Origin: Serratia marcescens subsp. marcescens ATCC 13880
GTDB taxonomy: Bacteria; Pseudomonadota; Gammaproteobacteria; Enterobacterales; Enterobacteriaceae
NCBI RefSeq assembly: GCF_017299535.1
Contig: NZ_CP071238.1
Location: forward strand, 3,348,001 to 3,412,000
DNA length: 64,000 nt
Direction: 5' to 3'
Shown: positions 8,777 through 17,699 of the stretch, piece after piece
Numbering within the stretch: position 1 is the first letter of the stretch
Layout of the letters: every line of letters begins with the position of its first letter
Position numbers and translations under genes: made by a program
Notes under the pieces: generated by a model
What the model saw: only the letters and a program-made list of their open reading frames with translations
Databases searched by the model: none
What the model was told of the DNA's origin: nothing

Positions 8777-9502
8777 GTGAGTCAGCAGATAAGACCTTCA
8801 TCTGATCGCTCGCCCGTGCGCGTAATAGCGATAACCGGCTGTGACGGCTCGGGAAAATCCACGTTAGCCGCCAGCCTGGTCAACGCGTTATCGGCGCAAG
8901 AACCTGCCGAACTACTGTATCTCGGCCAGTCTTCCGGGCGCATCGGCGAATGGATCAGTTCGCTGCCGATTATTGGCGCGCCCTTCGGGCGTTATTTGCT
9001 GAAGAAATCGGAACGCGTGCATGAGCGCCCTTCCACACCGCCGGATAATGCCACGGCGCTGGTGATATTTTTACTCTCCTATTGGCGCGTTTATAAATTC
9101 CGTCGCATGCTGAAGAAAAGCCGCAGCGGCGCATTACTGATCACCGATCGTTATCCGCAGGCCGAAGTGGCGGGGTTTCGTTTCGATGGCCCGCAGTTGG
9201 CGAAAACCGCCGGCGGCAATCGCTGGATCCGCGGGTTGAGAAAGCGCGAACAAAACCTGTACCAATGGATGGCGTCTTATCAGCCCTTATTATTAATTCG
9301 GCTGGATATTGACGAACAAACGGCCTATTCACGCAAACCCGATCACTCGCTGGCGGCGTTGCGTGAAAAGATCGCCGTCATCCCGCACCTGACGTTTAAC
9401 GGCGCTAACATATTGGATTTAGACGGCCGCGAACCCGCCGACCGTATTTTCGACGCATCGCTGCGCGCCGTTAAAATATCGCTGAGGGCCGCCAATGCCT
9501 AG
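8777..9502 (+). CDS. yghS: YghS-like P-loop nucleotide-binding protein
   Basis: A 241-residue protein when started at GTG 8777; a TTG at 8738 would add 13 residues. The Walker A motif is GCDGSGKST, with YLGQSSGRIGEWIS, ITDRYPQ and SRKPDH as further conserved blocks. It is very similar to E. coli YghS and clearly paralogous to the YghT and YghR proteins on either side. The fold is thymidylate-kinase-like, and no substrate is known. It starts the long plus-strand run that continues through YghR, YghQ, the CHAD-like gene, YtfJ-like and the LptFG-like pair. Start choice is uncertain because no good ribosome site is visible. Confidence 0.8.
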   Translation: MSQQIRPSSDRSPVRVIAITGCDGSGKSTLAASLVNALSAQEPAELLYLGQSSGRIGEWISSLPIIGAPFGRYLLKKSERVHERPSTPPDNATALVIFLLSYWRVYKFRRMLKKSRSGALLITDRYPQAEVAGFRFDGPQLAKTAGGNRWIRGLRKREQNLYQWMASYQPLLLIRLDIDEQTAYSRKPDHSLAALREKIAVIPHLTFNGANILDLDGREPADRIFDASLRAVKISLRAANA

Positions 9503-9532
9503 CCGACAAATAACCTTTTCGTACCGAAACAG

Positions 9533-10327
9533 ATGAAAAAAAATAAACTCACCGCCGAACAGGATACCTCTCCCGTCTGCATCACCGGGCTGATTGCCGT
9601 GGTGGGCAGCGACGGCACGGGCAAGTCCACGCTGACCGCCGACCTGGTGAAAAACCTGCAGCAACATCGCCCCACGGAGCGGCGCTATTTGGGGCTGATC
9701 TCCGGCGAAGACGGTGACAAAATCAAAAAGTTGCCGTTCATCGGCGTGTGGCTGGAACGGCGCCTGGCGGCGAAATCCGACAAAACCCAGCGCATGAGCA
9801 ACAGGCCGCCGGCGCTGTGGGCGGCGCTGATCATGTACGGTTTTTCGCTGTGGCGCGCATCCAACCTGCGCAAGGTGCGGCGGCTGGCGCAGAGCGGCGT
9901 TCTGGTGATAAGCGATCGCTACCCGCAGGCGGAAATCTCAGGTTTTTACTACGATGGGCCCGGCATCGGCGTGGAGCGCGCAAAAGGGTGGCTATTGAGC
10001 CGCCTGGCGGCGAGCGAACGCCGTTTATATCAACGCATGGCCGTCTATCGGCCGGCGCTGATCATTCGCCTTGATATCGACGTCGATACGGCCTTTTCCC
10101 GCAAGCCCGATCACAGTTACGAAGAGCTGAAAGACAAGATCGCCGCCATGGTGCGCCTGCAATACAACGGCTCGCGCATCATCGAACTGGACGCCAGAGC
10201 CCCTTACGACGAGGTGCTGAGCAATGCGCTCAACGCCATTTCCGCCGTGGTGAACCCCGCGAAGCGCCCGCAGAGCGATCTCGGGCAACCTGGCGAGAAC
10301 GCCGGTAAAGAAACTCAGGTTTATTAA
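9533..10327 (+). CDS. yghR: YghR-like P-loop nucleotide-binding protein
   Basis: A 264-residue third paralogue with Walker A GSDGTGKST near residues 24-32, YLGLISGEDGDKIK, SDRYPQAEISGFYYDGP and SRKPDH. It matches E. coli YghR well across its length. The C-terminal tail after about residue 245 is low in complexity and hydrophilic. It lies 30 bases after yghS and 72 bases before the flippase-like gene. The biochemical role is unknown. Three paralogous kinases kept side by side suggest that they act on related substrates or form a hetero-complex. Confidence 0.82.
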   Translation: MKKNKLTAEQDTSPVCITGLIAVVGSDGTGKSTLTADLVKNLQQHRPTERRYLGLISGEDGDKIKKLPFIGVWLERRLAAKSDKTQRMSNRPPALWAALIMYGFSLWRASNLRKVRRLAQSGVLVISDRYPQAEISGFYYDGPGIGVERAKGWLLSRLAASERRLYQRMAVYRPALIIRLDIDVDTAFSRKPDHSYEELKDKIAAMVRLQYNGSRIIELDARAPYDEVLSNALNAISAVVNPAKRPQSDLGQPGENAGKETQVY

Positions 10328-10399
10328 ACGAATACAGGGCAAGCGCATGACTGCGGAAAACAAAATGCAGCAAAACAACGATAACGGCTGGTTTGGGCT

Positions 10400-11737
10400 A
10401 TGAAACGGTGGTTTTCCGACGGCGCGTTTCGTTCCATTTTACGTAATGCCGCCTACCTGGGCTCCGGCAGCGTCGCCAGCGCGCTGCTCGGCCTGCTGGC
10501 GCTCTCCTGCGCCGGTAAAGGCATGTCGCCTGAAATGTTCGGCGTGCTGGTGGTGATCCAGGCCTATACCAAAGCGGTCAGCGATTTCATCAAATTCCAG
10601 ACCTGGCAGTTTGTGGTGCAATTCGGCACTCCGGCGCTGGAGCATCAAAATACCGGGCGCTTCCGCGACGTCGTCGCCTTCTCCTTCGGCCTGGATATCG
10701 CCAGCGGCGTCATCGCCGTGCTGGGCGGCATGATCATGCTGCCGTTCCTGTCTCACGCCCTGGGGCTGGACAGCGAAAGCTTCTGGCTCGCCATGCTGTA
10801 CTGCACCCTGATCCCATCGATGACCTCGTCCACGCCGACCGGCGTGCTGCGCGCCTTCAACCGCTTCGATCTCATCGCCATCCAGCAGGCGATCAAGCCG
10901 TTCCTGCAGGCGGTGGGCAGCGTCATCTCCTATTATTTCGATCTGGGGTTCCCCGGCTTTATCGTCACCTGGTACGCCTCGAACCTGATCGGCGGCACGC
11001 TGTTTTGGTGGTTCACTGCGCGCGAACTGCGCCGCCGCGATATCCACGGCGCGCTGAGGCCGCGCCTGTTCAACGTCGCGCGCCGCATTGAGGGCGCCTG
11101 GAACTTCGTCTGGACCACCAACATCGCCCATACCATCTGGGCTGCGCGCAACTCCTGCACCACCGTGCTGGTGGGCGTGGTGCTCGGGCCGGCCGCCGCC
11201 GGGCTGTTCAAGATCGCCATGACCTTCTTCGATGCGACGGGCACCCCGGCCAAGCTGCTGGAGAAAAGCTTCTATCCCGAGATCATGCGCCTGGATCCGC
11301 GCACCAAGACCCCGTGGCTGCTCGGCCTGCGCTCCTCGCTGCTGGCCGGCGGCATCGGCCTGGCCGTCGCGGTGTTGATGTTGCTGGTGGGCAAGCCGCT
11401 TATTTCCGCGGTCTTCGGGCAGCAATACCTGGAAGCCTATGACCTGATTCAAATCATGCTGGGCGCGATCATCGTCTCGATGATGGGCTTCCCGCAGGAA
11501 TCCTTACTGTTTATGGCGGGCAAGCAGCGCGCTTTCCTGATCGCGCAGGCGACGGCCTCGGCGGCCTACATTGCGCTGCTGGTGTCTATGGCGTATGCCT
11601 TCGGCGTGCAGGGCGCCGCCTTCGCTTATTTACTGGGGCAATGTTTAGACGTTCTGTTATCCCTGATACCGACGATCGGCGCCTACCGCAATCGCTTTAT
11701 GTTGGGGCTGAATGTGCCCAAAGAGAGTAATCAATGA
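10400..11737 (+). CDS. yghQ: YghQ-like polysaccharide/lipid flippase (MOP superfamily)
   Basis: A 445-residue multi-spanning inner-membrane protein with roughly 12 hydrophobic helices along its length, of the Wzx/MATE-like lipid flippase type. It resembles E. coli YghQ. Family members flip lipid-linked saccharides or other amphiphiles across the inner membrane. In this locus the likely cargo is the ceramide-type lipid or a glycosylated form (inference). The stop codon overlaps the CHAD-like start (ATGA), which indicates translational coupling. Confidence 0.78.
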   Translation: MKRWFSDGAFRSILRNAAYLGSGSVASALLGLLALSCAGKGMSPEMFGVLVVIQAYTKAVSDFIKFQTWQFVVQFGTPALEHQNTGRFRDVVAFSFGLDIASGVIAVLGGMIMLPFLSHALGLDSESFWLAMLYCTLIPSMTSSTPTGVLRAFNRFDLIAIQQAIKPFLQAVGSVISYYFDLGFPGFIVTWYASNLIGGTLFWWFTARELRRRDIHGALRPRLFNVARRIEGAWNFVWTTNIAHTIWAARNSCTTVLVGVVLGPAAAGLFKIAMTFFDATGTPAKLLEKSFYPEIMRLDPRTKTPWLLGLRSSLLAGGIGLAVAVLMLLVGKPLISAVFGQQYLEAYDLIQIMLGAIIVSMMGFPQESLLFMAGKQRAFLIAQATASAAYIALLVSMAYAFGVQGAAFAYLLGQCLDVLLSLIPTIGAYRNRFMLGLNVPKESNQ

Positions 11738-12603
11738 CCGCTAGCAATAATTGGAAAAAGTTCTCCGCCGAAACCACCCAGGCGCTGTTTGTCGCGGTGG
11801 AAGAGGACGACCTGGTTGAGGCGAATATCAGCCTGCCGCAGCAGATCGATCTGGAATGCTCCCCCGAAAGCATTCGGGACAACTACGCGCTGTGCCTGCA
11901 GTTTTGGGAAGACGGCTTTTCCCGCCGCGAGCTGCTGCAATTGGTGAACGGTTTCTTGCAAGACCCGCAGTTGGCGGCGGCGACCCGCATGCGCTACAAA
12001 TATATCCGCGCCCGCTATAAGCACCTGCGCTTCGCCCAGCAGCTGTACGGCGCCCCCCACCGCGCCAACCGCCTGTTCCACACCACCACCGTGGTGCTCG
12101 GCCATTTTCAGGACGCGTTTCGCAACGGCAACCAGAAGAACCTGACGCTGTACGGCAACCTGCTGCGGCTGCTGCTCAGCAAGCCGGTGTGGTCTTACGT
12201 GCGCTATGCGCTGCGCCACACCCGGCTGGAAAGCGCACAGGGCTTTATCACCTACCGTCAGGAGCAAATGCGCCAGCTGCAAACGCTGATCGCCGGCCCA
12301 GCGCTGACCGGGCATCAGTTCCATGACGTGCGCAAAATCGTCAGCCGCCAGGTCTCATTCTACGACACGCTGAGATCGATCGATCCCGACAACCGCGAGG
12401 CCCGGCAGATCTCGCGCTTCCTGGCGGCGATTAACGGCCTGATGGGTGACCGGCATGACGTGATGGTGGCGGACAAGCTGGCCGGCGGCGATATCTATGA
12501 TCGGCCGGCGATCCTGGATATCGACATCCGCCAGCGCCTGGAGCTGCTGCTGGCGCGCTTTCCCCTGTCGTTTTCCCAGCCGGCCATCGCAGCGGGCAGA
12601 TAA
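11734..12603 (+). CDS. CHAD-like helical protein
   Basis: A 289-residue, helix-rich, cytoplasmic-looking protein without signal peptide. The C-terminal part resembles a CHAD domain: FHDVRKIVSRQVSFYDTLR (the conserved HxxRK helix) and LMGDRHDVMV (the LGxxRD helix). CHAD domains are alpha-helical modules with conserved basic residues that bind polyphosphate or other anions. It is coupled to yghQ by a 4-base overlap and lies directly before the ytfJ-like and LptFG-like genes. I am only moderately sure of the CHAD assignment, and the role in the locus is unknown. Confidence 0.55.
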   Translation: MTASNNWKKFSAETTQALFVAVEEDDLVEANISLPQQIDLECSPESIRDNYALCLQFWEDGFSRRELLQLVNGFLQDPQLAAATRMRYKYIRARYKHLRFAQQLYGAPHRANRLFHTTTVVLGHFQDAFRNGNQKNLTLYGNLLRLLLSKPVWSYVRYALRHTRLESAQGFITYRQEQMRQLQTLIAGPALTGHQFHDVRKIVSRQVSFYDTLRSIDPDNREARQISRFLAAINGLMGDRHDVMVADKLAGGDIYDRPAILDIDIRQRLELLLARFPLSFSQPAIAAGR

Positions 12604-12623
12604 GCGCATTGCCCGTAGCCATG

Positions 12624-13190
12624 ATGACGTTACCTCGCTTGCTGGCCCTCGCCCTGCTGCTGACGCCGCTGGCGGCATCCGCGCATAACTTCGTGCATGG
12701 CCGGCCGGTGGCGCCGATCGCCATCGCCGACCGCGGCGAGCTGCTGCTGCGCAACGGCGATTTCAGTTACCGGCCGTGGAACAGCGCAAAACTGGCGGGC
12801 AAGGTGCGGGTGATCCAGTACATCGCCGGGCGCACCTCCGCCAAAAAGAAGAACTCGTTGCTGATCAACGCCGTTAAGGACGCGAACCTGCCGGGCGATC
12901 GCTTCCAGCCGACCACCATCGTCAACACCGACGATGCGATACCGGGCTCCGGCTTCTTCGTGCGCGGCAAGATCGAGAAAAACAAGCGGCATTATCCCTG
13001 GGCGCAATTCATCGTCGACAGCGACGGGCTGGGGCGCATGGCCTGGCGGCTGCCGGAGGAAAGCTCCACCATCGTAGTGCTGGACAAGGCCGGGCGCGTG
13101 CAGTGGGCGAAGGACGGCGCACTCACCCCGCAGGAAGTTGACCAGGTGATCGCCCTGCTGCGCGCGCTGATCGCGCAGGAGACGCCATGA
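12624..13190 (+). CDS. ytfJ: YtfJ-family periplasmic protein
   Basis: A 188-residue exported protein with an N-terminal signal peptide ending in ASA-HNF. The mature region carries the YtfJ hallmarks RGELLL, HIAGRTSAK-type (here YIAGRTSAKKKNS), TTIVNTDDAIPGSG, PWAQFIVDS and VVLDKAGRVQWAKDGALT. The fold is thioredoxin-like but the redox cysteines are absent; the function of YtfJ is unknown. In E. coli ytfJ stands elsewhere, so its position inside a lipid-transport operon is unusual. I chose the second of two adjacent ATGs by analogy with E. coli YtfJ; starts at 12621 or a TTG at 12609 are possible. Confidence 0.8.
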   Translation: MTLPRLLALALLLTPLAASAHNFVHGRPVAPIAIADRGELLLRNGDFSYRPWNSAKLAGKVRVIQYIAGRTSAKKKNSLLINAVKDANLPGDRFQPTTIVNTDDAIPGSGFFVRGKIEKNKRHYPWAQFIVDSDGLGRMAWRLPEESSTIVVLDKAGRVQWAKDGALTPQEVDQVIALLRALIAQETP

Positions 13191-13218
13191 AGCGCACGCT
13201 GCCGGGAACCGATAACGC

Positions 13219-14289
13219 ATGTCTTTGATTGAACGCTATATCACGGTTGAGATCCGCCGCCTGGTGATGATGATCGCCGGGTTTCTGATCTTCATGTTCG
13301 CCAGCTACTCCGCCCAGCGCTACCTGACCGACGCCGCCAACGGCACGCTGGCGCTGCGGGTGGTGGCCGACGTGGTTTTCTATAAATCGCTGATCGCGCT
13401 GGAGATGATATTGCCCGTCGCGCTGTATGTCTCGGTGGCGGTCGCGCTGAGCCAGATGTACAGCGATGCGGAGATCACCGCCATGCTGGCCGCCGGCGCC
13501 AGCCCGCTGCGGCTGTACAAGGCGGTGCTGCTACTCGCCGTGCCGCTGGCGATCGCGGTCACGCTGCTGTCGCTGTATGGCAGGCCCTGGGCGTACGCCA
13601 ATATTTATCAGCTGCAGCAACAGTCGCAATCGGTGCTGGACGTGAGCCACCTGCAGGCCGACAAATTCAACGTCAGCGGCAACGGCCGCATGATCCTCGC
13701 CAATCACGTCGACAAAACGGCCAACCACCTGACGGACGCCCTGATTTATGTGCGCGGCGGCCATCACACCAACCTGTACCGCGCGCAGTCGGTGGAAGTG
13801 CTCGACGCCTCCCCCGCCAGCCCCGCCGTGCGGCTGAAAACCGGCACCGCCTATGTGCTGGATCGTGAGGGCGCCGACGACAACGGCCAGAATTACGACA
13901 ACTTTGACATCGCGCTCAAACCGTTCGTGCCCAGCGCCGAGAGCCGGCACAAGTCGGCCTCGCCGGCGGAACTGGCGCGCTCCGCCGATCCGGGCGACGC
14001 CGCCGAACTGCAATGGCGCGAGAGCCGTGGGCTGACCACCGTGCTGATGGTGCTGCTGGCGATCCCCTTTAGCCGCATCAAGCCGCGGCAGGGGCGCTAC
14101 GCCGCGCTGCTGCCCCTGACGGTGCTGTTTACCGTAATTTTCTATGGCGGCAACATTTGCCGCACGCTGGTGGCCAACGGTTCTCTGCCGACGATCCCCG
14201 GCGTTTGGCTGGTGCCGATAGCGATGGCTGTCGGCATCGCCCTGCTGCTGGCGCGCGACTTATCCCTGCTGCGGAAACCCTCCCGATGA
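13219..14289 (+). CDS. LptF-type permease paralogue (YjgP/YjgQ family)
   Basis: A 356-residue inner-membrane protein, close to the length of E. coli LptF (366). It has two predicted N-terminal helices, a periplasmic jellyroll-like region (about 130-260) and further helices at the C-terminus. LptF and LptG form the permease of the LptB2FG ABC exporter that drives lipopolysaccharide to the outer membrane. The housekeeping lptFG pair normally stands next to pepA, so this is probably a second, specialised pair. It overlaps the LptG-like gene by 4 bases. No ATPase is encoded nearby, so it may share LptB. Confidence 0.82.
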   Translation: MSLIERYITVEIRRLVMMIAGFLIFMFASYSAQRYLTDAANGTLALRVVADVVFYKSLIALEMILPVALYVSVAVALSQMYSDAEITAMLAAGASPLRLYKAVLLLAVPLAIAVTLLSLYGRPWAYANIYQLQQQSQSVLDVSHLQADKFNVSGNGRMILANHVDKTANHLTDALIYVRGGHHTNLYRAQSVEVLDASPASPAVRLKTGTAYVLDREGADDNGQNYDNFDIALKPFVPSAESRHKSASPAELARSADPGDAAELQWRESRGLTTVLMVLLAIPFSRIKPRQGRYAALLPLTVLFTVIFYGGNICRTLVANGSLPTIPGVWLVPIAMAVGIALLLARDLSLLRKPSR

Positions 14290-15365
14290 CTATTTTTAGC
14301 CGTTACCTGATCCGCAACGTGTTCATCGGCTTCGCCGCCGCGGCCGGGCTGCTCATCCCGCTGTTCACCACCTTTACTCTGATCAACGAGCTGGAGGACG
14401 TCACTCCGGGCGGCTACCGCTGGCAGCAGGCGCTGCTGGTGACCGTGATGACGCTGCCGCGCAGCCTGGTCGATCTGGGGCCGTTTATCGCGCTGCTCGG
14501 CGGCATCGTCGGGCTGGGGCAGCTGTCTAAAAGCCTGGAGCTGACGGCGATCCGCTCCGCCGGGATGTCAATATTCCGCATCGCGCTGGTGATGCTCGCC
14601 GCCGGGCTGCTGATGAACCTCTCGCTCGGCGCCCTCGATGAATGGGCCGCCTCGCCGCTGCAACAACGCGCGCTGCAGATGAAAAACAACGCGCTGGCGC
14701 AGTCGAACAGTAACGACGTCACCGTTAACCCGCTGTGGGCGCGGCGCGGCAACGAGTTTGTGACGGTAAAAACCGTCGATGAGAACGACCAGCCCCACGG
14801 CATTGAGATCTTCCGTTATCAGGCCAACCGCGCGCTGGAATCTTACATTTACGCCGACAGCGCCAGCACCGCCGCCGATGGCAGCTGGCTGCTGCACAAC
14901 GTGATGCAGAAAAGCTGGCAAGGCAGAAAGGAGACGATTCAGCAGCAAGACAGCCTGCCGTGGCGCTCGCTGTTCGCGGTGCCGAGCCTGAAAGAGCTGA
15001 CCCTGCCGGCCGGCAGTTTCTCGCTCCAACAGCTGGATCGCTATATCGATTACCTGCAGGGCTCGGGGCAGCCCAGCACCGAATACCGCCTGGCGCTGTG
15101 GAAAAAACTCGGCCAGCCCCTGCTGGTGCTGGCGATGATTTTGCTGGCCATCCCGTTTACCTTCACCGCCCCTCGCGCGCCCGGCATGGGCAGCCGATTA
15201 GCGCTCGGCGTCATCATCGGGCTGCTGACCTACATCGCTTACCAGATCGTCCTCAATCTGGGGTTGCTGTTCGCCCTCAACGCGCCCTTCACCGCCCTCG
15301 CCCCGCCGCTTTTGCTCCTGGCATTGTCGCTGGCGCTGGTTTATCGGTTTGATCGGCGGGGTTAG
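14286..15365 (+). CDS. LptG-type permease paralogue (YjgP/YjgQ family)
   Basis: A 359-residue partner of the preceding LptF-like protein, the same length as E. coli LptG (360). The N-terminal FSRYLIRNVFIG, the helix with LPRSLVDLGPFIALLGG, the ELTAIRSAGMS coupling region and the C-terminal helices are typical of the family. The ATG at 14286 overlaps the LptF-like stop. It is the last gene of the tightly spaced yghS-to-lptG run. The likely function is extraction of a lipid other than LPS from the inner membrane; the ceramide products of the same locus are the natural candidates (inference). Confidence 0.82.
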   Translation: MTIFSRYLIRNVFIGFAAAAGLLIPLFTTFTLINELEDVTPGGYRWQQALLVTVMTLPRSLVDLGPFIALLGGIVGLGQLSKSLELTAIRSAGMSIFRIALVMLAAGLLMNLSLGALDEWAASPLQQRALQMKNNALAQSNSNDVTVNPLWARRGNEFVTVKTVDENDQPHGIEIFRYQANRALESYIYADSASTAADGSWLLHNVMQKSWQGRKETIQQQDSLPWRSLFAVPSLKELTLPAGSFSLQQLDRYIDYLQGSGQPSTEYRLALWKKLGQPLLVLAMILLAIPFTFTAPRAPGMGSRLALGVIIGLLTYIAYQIVLNLGLLFALNAPFTALAPPLLLLALSLALVYRFDRRG

Positions 15366-15467
15366 GCATTTTCTGAGATTGATAAGGGATAAGAAGAGAA
15401 TCGCAATTTCCATTCCAGAGAAAACATCACGCACTCACCTGCTCGCGATTTTTAAGGATGTAAGTTA

Positions 15468-16217
15468 ATGGCAAAGATAGCTGTTTGTATACTGACCTTT
15501 AACTCCTCTCGTTTATTACACGAGGTGCTTTCTCCACTCATGAGCATTGCGGATGAGTGGATTGTGGTGGACTCCGGCAGTACGGATAAAACGCTGTCTA
15601 TTTGCCAAAGCTTTGGAATAAGCCCTATTTATCATCGTTTCGAGACTCACGGACGCCAAATGAACTTTGCGATTTCTCAAGCTCATCATGACTGGGTGTT
15701 GTGCCTGGACAGCGACGAAATCCTTGATACCGAAACCATAACGTCCATTTTAAAATTCAAATCGCAGGAAAACCCGCCACCGCAGCAAGCCTTTAGAATC
15801 AAAAGGAATTGGTTTGTTCTCGGACAGCCAGTCAGAACGATTTATCCCATCTCCTCACCGGACTACCCCGTTCGACTGTTCAATAGAACACAGGTCAGGT
15901 TCAATGATGCTCCGGTAGATGATGCCGCTGAAGGCTATATTCACACGTCGGTCATTCCCGGCAATGTTAAGCACGATACTTTTTACTCTCTCCATGAAAT
16001 ACTCAATAAGCTCAATAGCTATACGACAAGGGTAGTAAAATACAGAGACATTAGGCCCTCAATATTTCGTGGCGTCGTTAGCGCGATCGGCGCATTTTTT
16101 AAATGGTACGTACTGAGCGGCGCATGGAAAGAAGGCAAAGTCGGCGCCGTCACTGGTTTCTATGCCGTCGCCTACAGTTTCCTGAAGTATTTTAAATCCT
16201 GGTATGGCAAAGATTGA
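15468..16217 (+). CDS. family 2 glycosyltransferase (WaaE/KdtX-like)
   Basis: A 249-residue GT-A glycosyltransferase. The nucleotide-sugar binding region has VCILTFNSS, VDSGSTDKT and the metal-binding LDSDEILD, and the C-terminal part has VKHDTFYSLHEILNKLNSYT. The overall pattern is like WaaE/KdtX-type LPS-core glucosyltransferases. It has a lower GC content than its neighbours, which suggests separate acquisition. A 102-bp gap separates it from the LptG-like gene, so it may be a separate unit. Possible roles are decoration of LPS core or glycosylation of the ceramide lipid; the sequence does not decide. Confidence 0.78.
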   Translation: MAKIAVCILTFNSSRLLHEVLSPLMSIADEWIVVDSGSTDKTLSICQSFGISPIYHRFETHGRQMNFAISQAHHDWVLCLDSDEILDTETITSILKFKSQENPPPQQAFRIKRNWFVLGQPVRTIYPISSPDYPVRLFNRTQVRFNDAPVDDAAEGYIHTSVIPGNVKHDTFYSLHEILNKLNSYTTRVVKYRDIRPSIFRGVVSAIGAFFKWYVLSGAWKEGKVGAVTGFYAVAYSFLKYFKSWYGKD

Positions 16218-16235
16218 TAGCGTTAAGGACAGAAA

Positions 16236-16268
16236 CAGGGGCTGAATGGCAACCGCCATCCAGCCCCT
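16236..16268. terminator. bidirectional hairpin terminator
   Basis: A long imperfect hairpin (AGGGGCTG...CAGCCCCT arms with inner ATGGC/GCCAT) between convergent genes. The U-run is weak, but position and stem length fit a shared terminator. Confidence 0.55.
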
Positions 16269-16284
16269 GCTTGCCCAGCCGACG

Positions 16285-17592
16285 TTAACGCAATTCCTTC
16301 GCTATCGCGCTAAACATCAGCGATGCCTCCAACGGTTGCGCGCTGAAAGAAGGTTCCGCCTGCGGCCAGGTGGACCACTGGACGATCACCAGATTCTCCG
16401 CCTGATTGACCATAATCATCTGGCCGAAGATCCCCAGCGCCCACAGGGAATGCTTGAGGGAGGCCTGCGGAGCGGGTTCTACGTTGGCCGCATTCACCGG
16501 CACTTCGTTGTTCCACCACTGGTAGCCGTAGATGCCGTCAGGATGCGCCGCCGACACCGAGCCCGCCGCCCGCGTCCAGTTGGCCGACTGGGCTACCCAA
16601 TCTTCCGGCAGGATCTGTTTGCCGTTCGGCAGCTTCCCGTTATGCAGAATGAATTCGCCGAAGCGCCCCCAGTCTTCCAGCGTGGCGTTGAACCCGTGCG
16701 CGCCCACGTCGTGCTGGCCTTTCGCGTAGGCATGCCACACGCCGTCGCTCGCCATGCCGTACGGCTGCCAGATGCTTTTTTCCAGATAAACCGCCAGCGG
16801 CATGCCAGTGGCGCGCTCCAGCACGTCGCCCAGCAGCCACGCGCCGCCGGAGGAGTAAGACCAGTTCTGCCCGGCCGGATGCGCACGGTGCAGACCGGCT
16901 ACCAGCTTGCGCACGCAGGCGTAGGTGCCGGGCCTGGCTTCACACTCGGTCAGCTGCGCGAAGTCCGATTTCGGGTTGGTGTAGTCCTCATTCCACGCCA
17001 CGCCGGAGGTATGGGTGATCAGCTGCCTGAGGGTCACGCCGTCCCACGCGGTGCCTTTCAGATCGGGTTCGTATTGCGTGATGAGATCGTCGAGCGAGCG
17101 GATCTTGCCCTGTTTAATCGCCACGCCCACCAGCGTGGCGACCACCGATTTGCCCACCGAGCGTGACGTCCACAGGGTGGCGTCGGTATTGCCCTGCCCC
17201 AGATATTTCCAGGCGATTTTGCCGTCTTTCAGCACCAGCATGCCGCTGACGTTCTGGCGCTGCAGGTAATCCTGCAGGCTATAGGTTTTGCCATTCACCC
17301 GATAACTGGCGTCCGTTAGCTGTTTAGCGGCAGCCACCAGCGGTATGGCATTGCCGTGGTGAAACACATCCCCGGCATAGTTGCGGTAGTCGTTACGAAA
17401 ACCGATCACCCGGTCGCTCTGGCTCCAGGTGAGCATCTTGTGCGTGTCCGGCAATTGCGCATCGAAAGGCGCCGGACAGGCGCTGAGTTCGGTGCCCGCA
17501 CAGGCGGCCAGCGCGACGGGCGCCAACAGGCCGCTGCAGAGGCTGATGACAACGCCCGCCAGCAGGCTGCGGTTAAACACTTTGCTTTTCAT
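16285..17592 (-). CDS. secreted serine hydrolase, class C beta-lactamase-like
   Basis: A 435-residue exported protein with a signal peptide ending near ALA at residue 29. The serine-lysine catalytic pair is Ser145-x-x-Lys148 in RSVGKSV. The second motif is YSS in NWSYSSGGAWLLG, a variant of the YxN motif. The family includes AmpC, esterases of the EstB type and D-alanyl-D-alanine hydrolases. Its substrate is not evident, and length and motif variation argue against a classical AmpC beta-lactamase. It is divergent from a LysR regulator 107 bp away, which probably controls it. Confidence 0.82.
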   Translation of the reverse strand: MKSKVFNRSLLAGVVISLCSGLLAPVALAACAGTELSACPAPFDAQLPDTHKMLTWSQSDRVIGFRNDYRNYAGDVFHHGNAIPLVAAAKQLTDASYRVNGKTYSLQDYLQRQNVSGMLVLKDGKIAWKYLGQGNTDATLWTSRSVGKSVVATLVGVAIKQGKIRSLDDLITQYEPDLKGTAWDGVTLRQLITHTSGVAWNEDYTNPKSDFAQLTECEARPGTYACVRKLVAGLHRAHPAGQNWSYSSGGAWLLGDVLERATGMPLAVYLEKSIWQPYGMASDGVWHAYAKGQHDVGAHGFNATLEDWGRFGEFILHNGKLPNGKQILPEDWVAQSANWTRAAGSVSAAHPDGIYGYQWWNNEVPVNAANVEPAPQASLKHSLWALGIFGQMIMVNQAENLVIVQWSTWPQAEPSFSAQPLEASLMFSAIAKELR

Positions 17593-17699
17593 ATTTTTTC
17601 TCGCTTAGCTCAGGAAGGCGTTCAGCTTAAAAAAACGCGGCCTATAATAAAAAACGCCTGATGGGGGAAAATCCCCCGCAAAATCGACGGGAGAACCGC

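Noticed and set aside
12609..12623. TTG start for the YtfJ-like protein
   Set aside because: Comparison with YtfJ supports the later ATG, and TTG has no better ribosome site.
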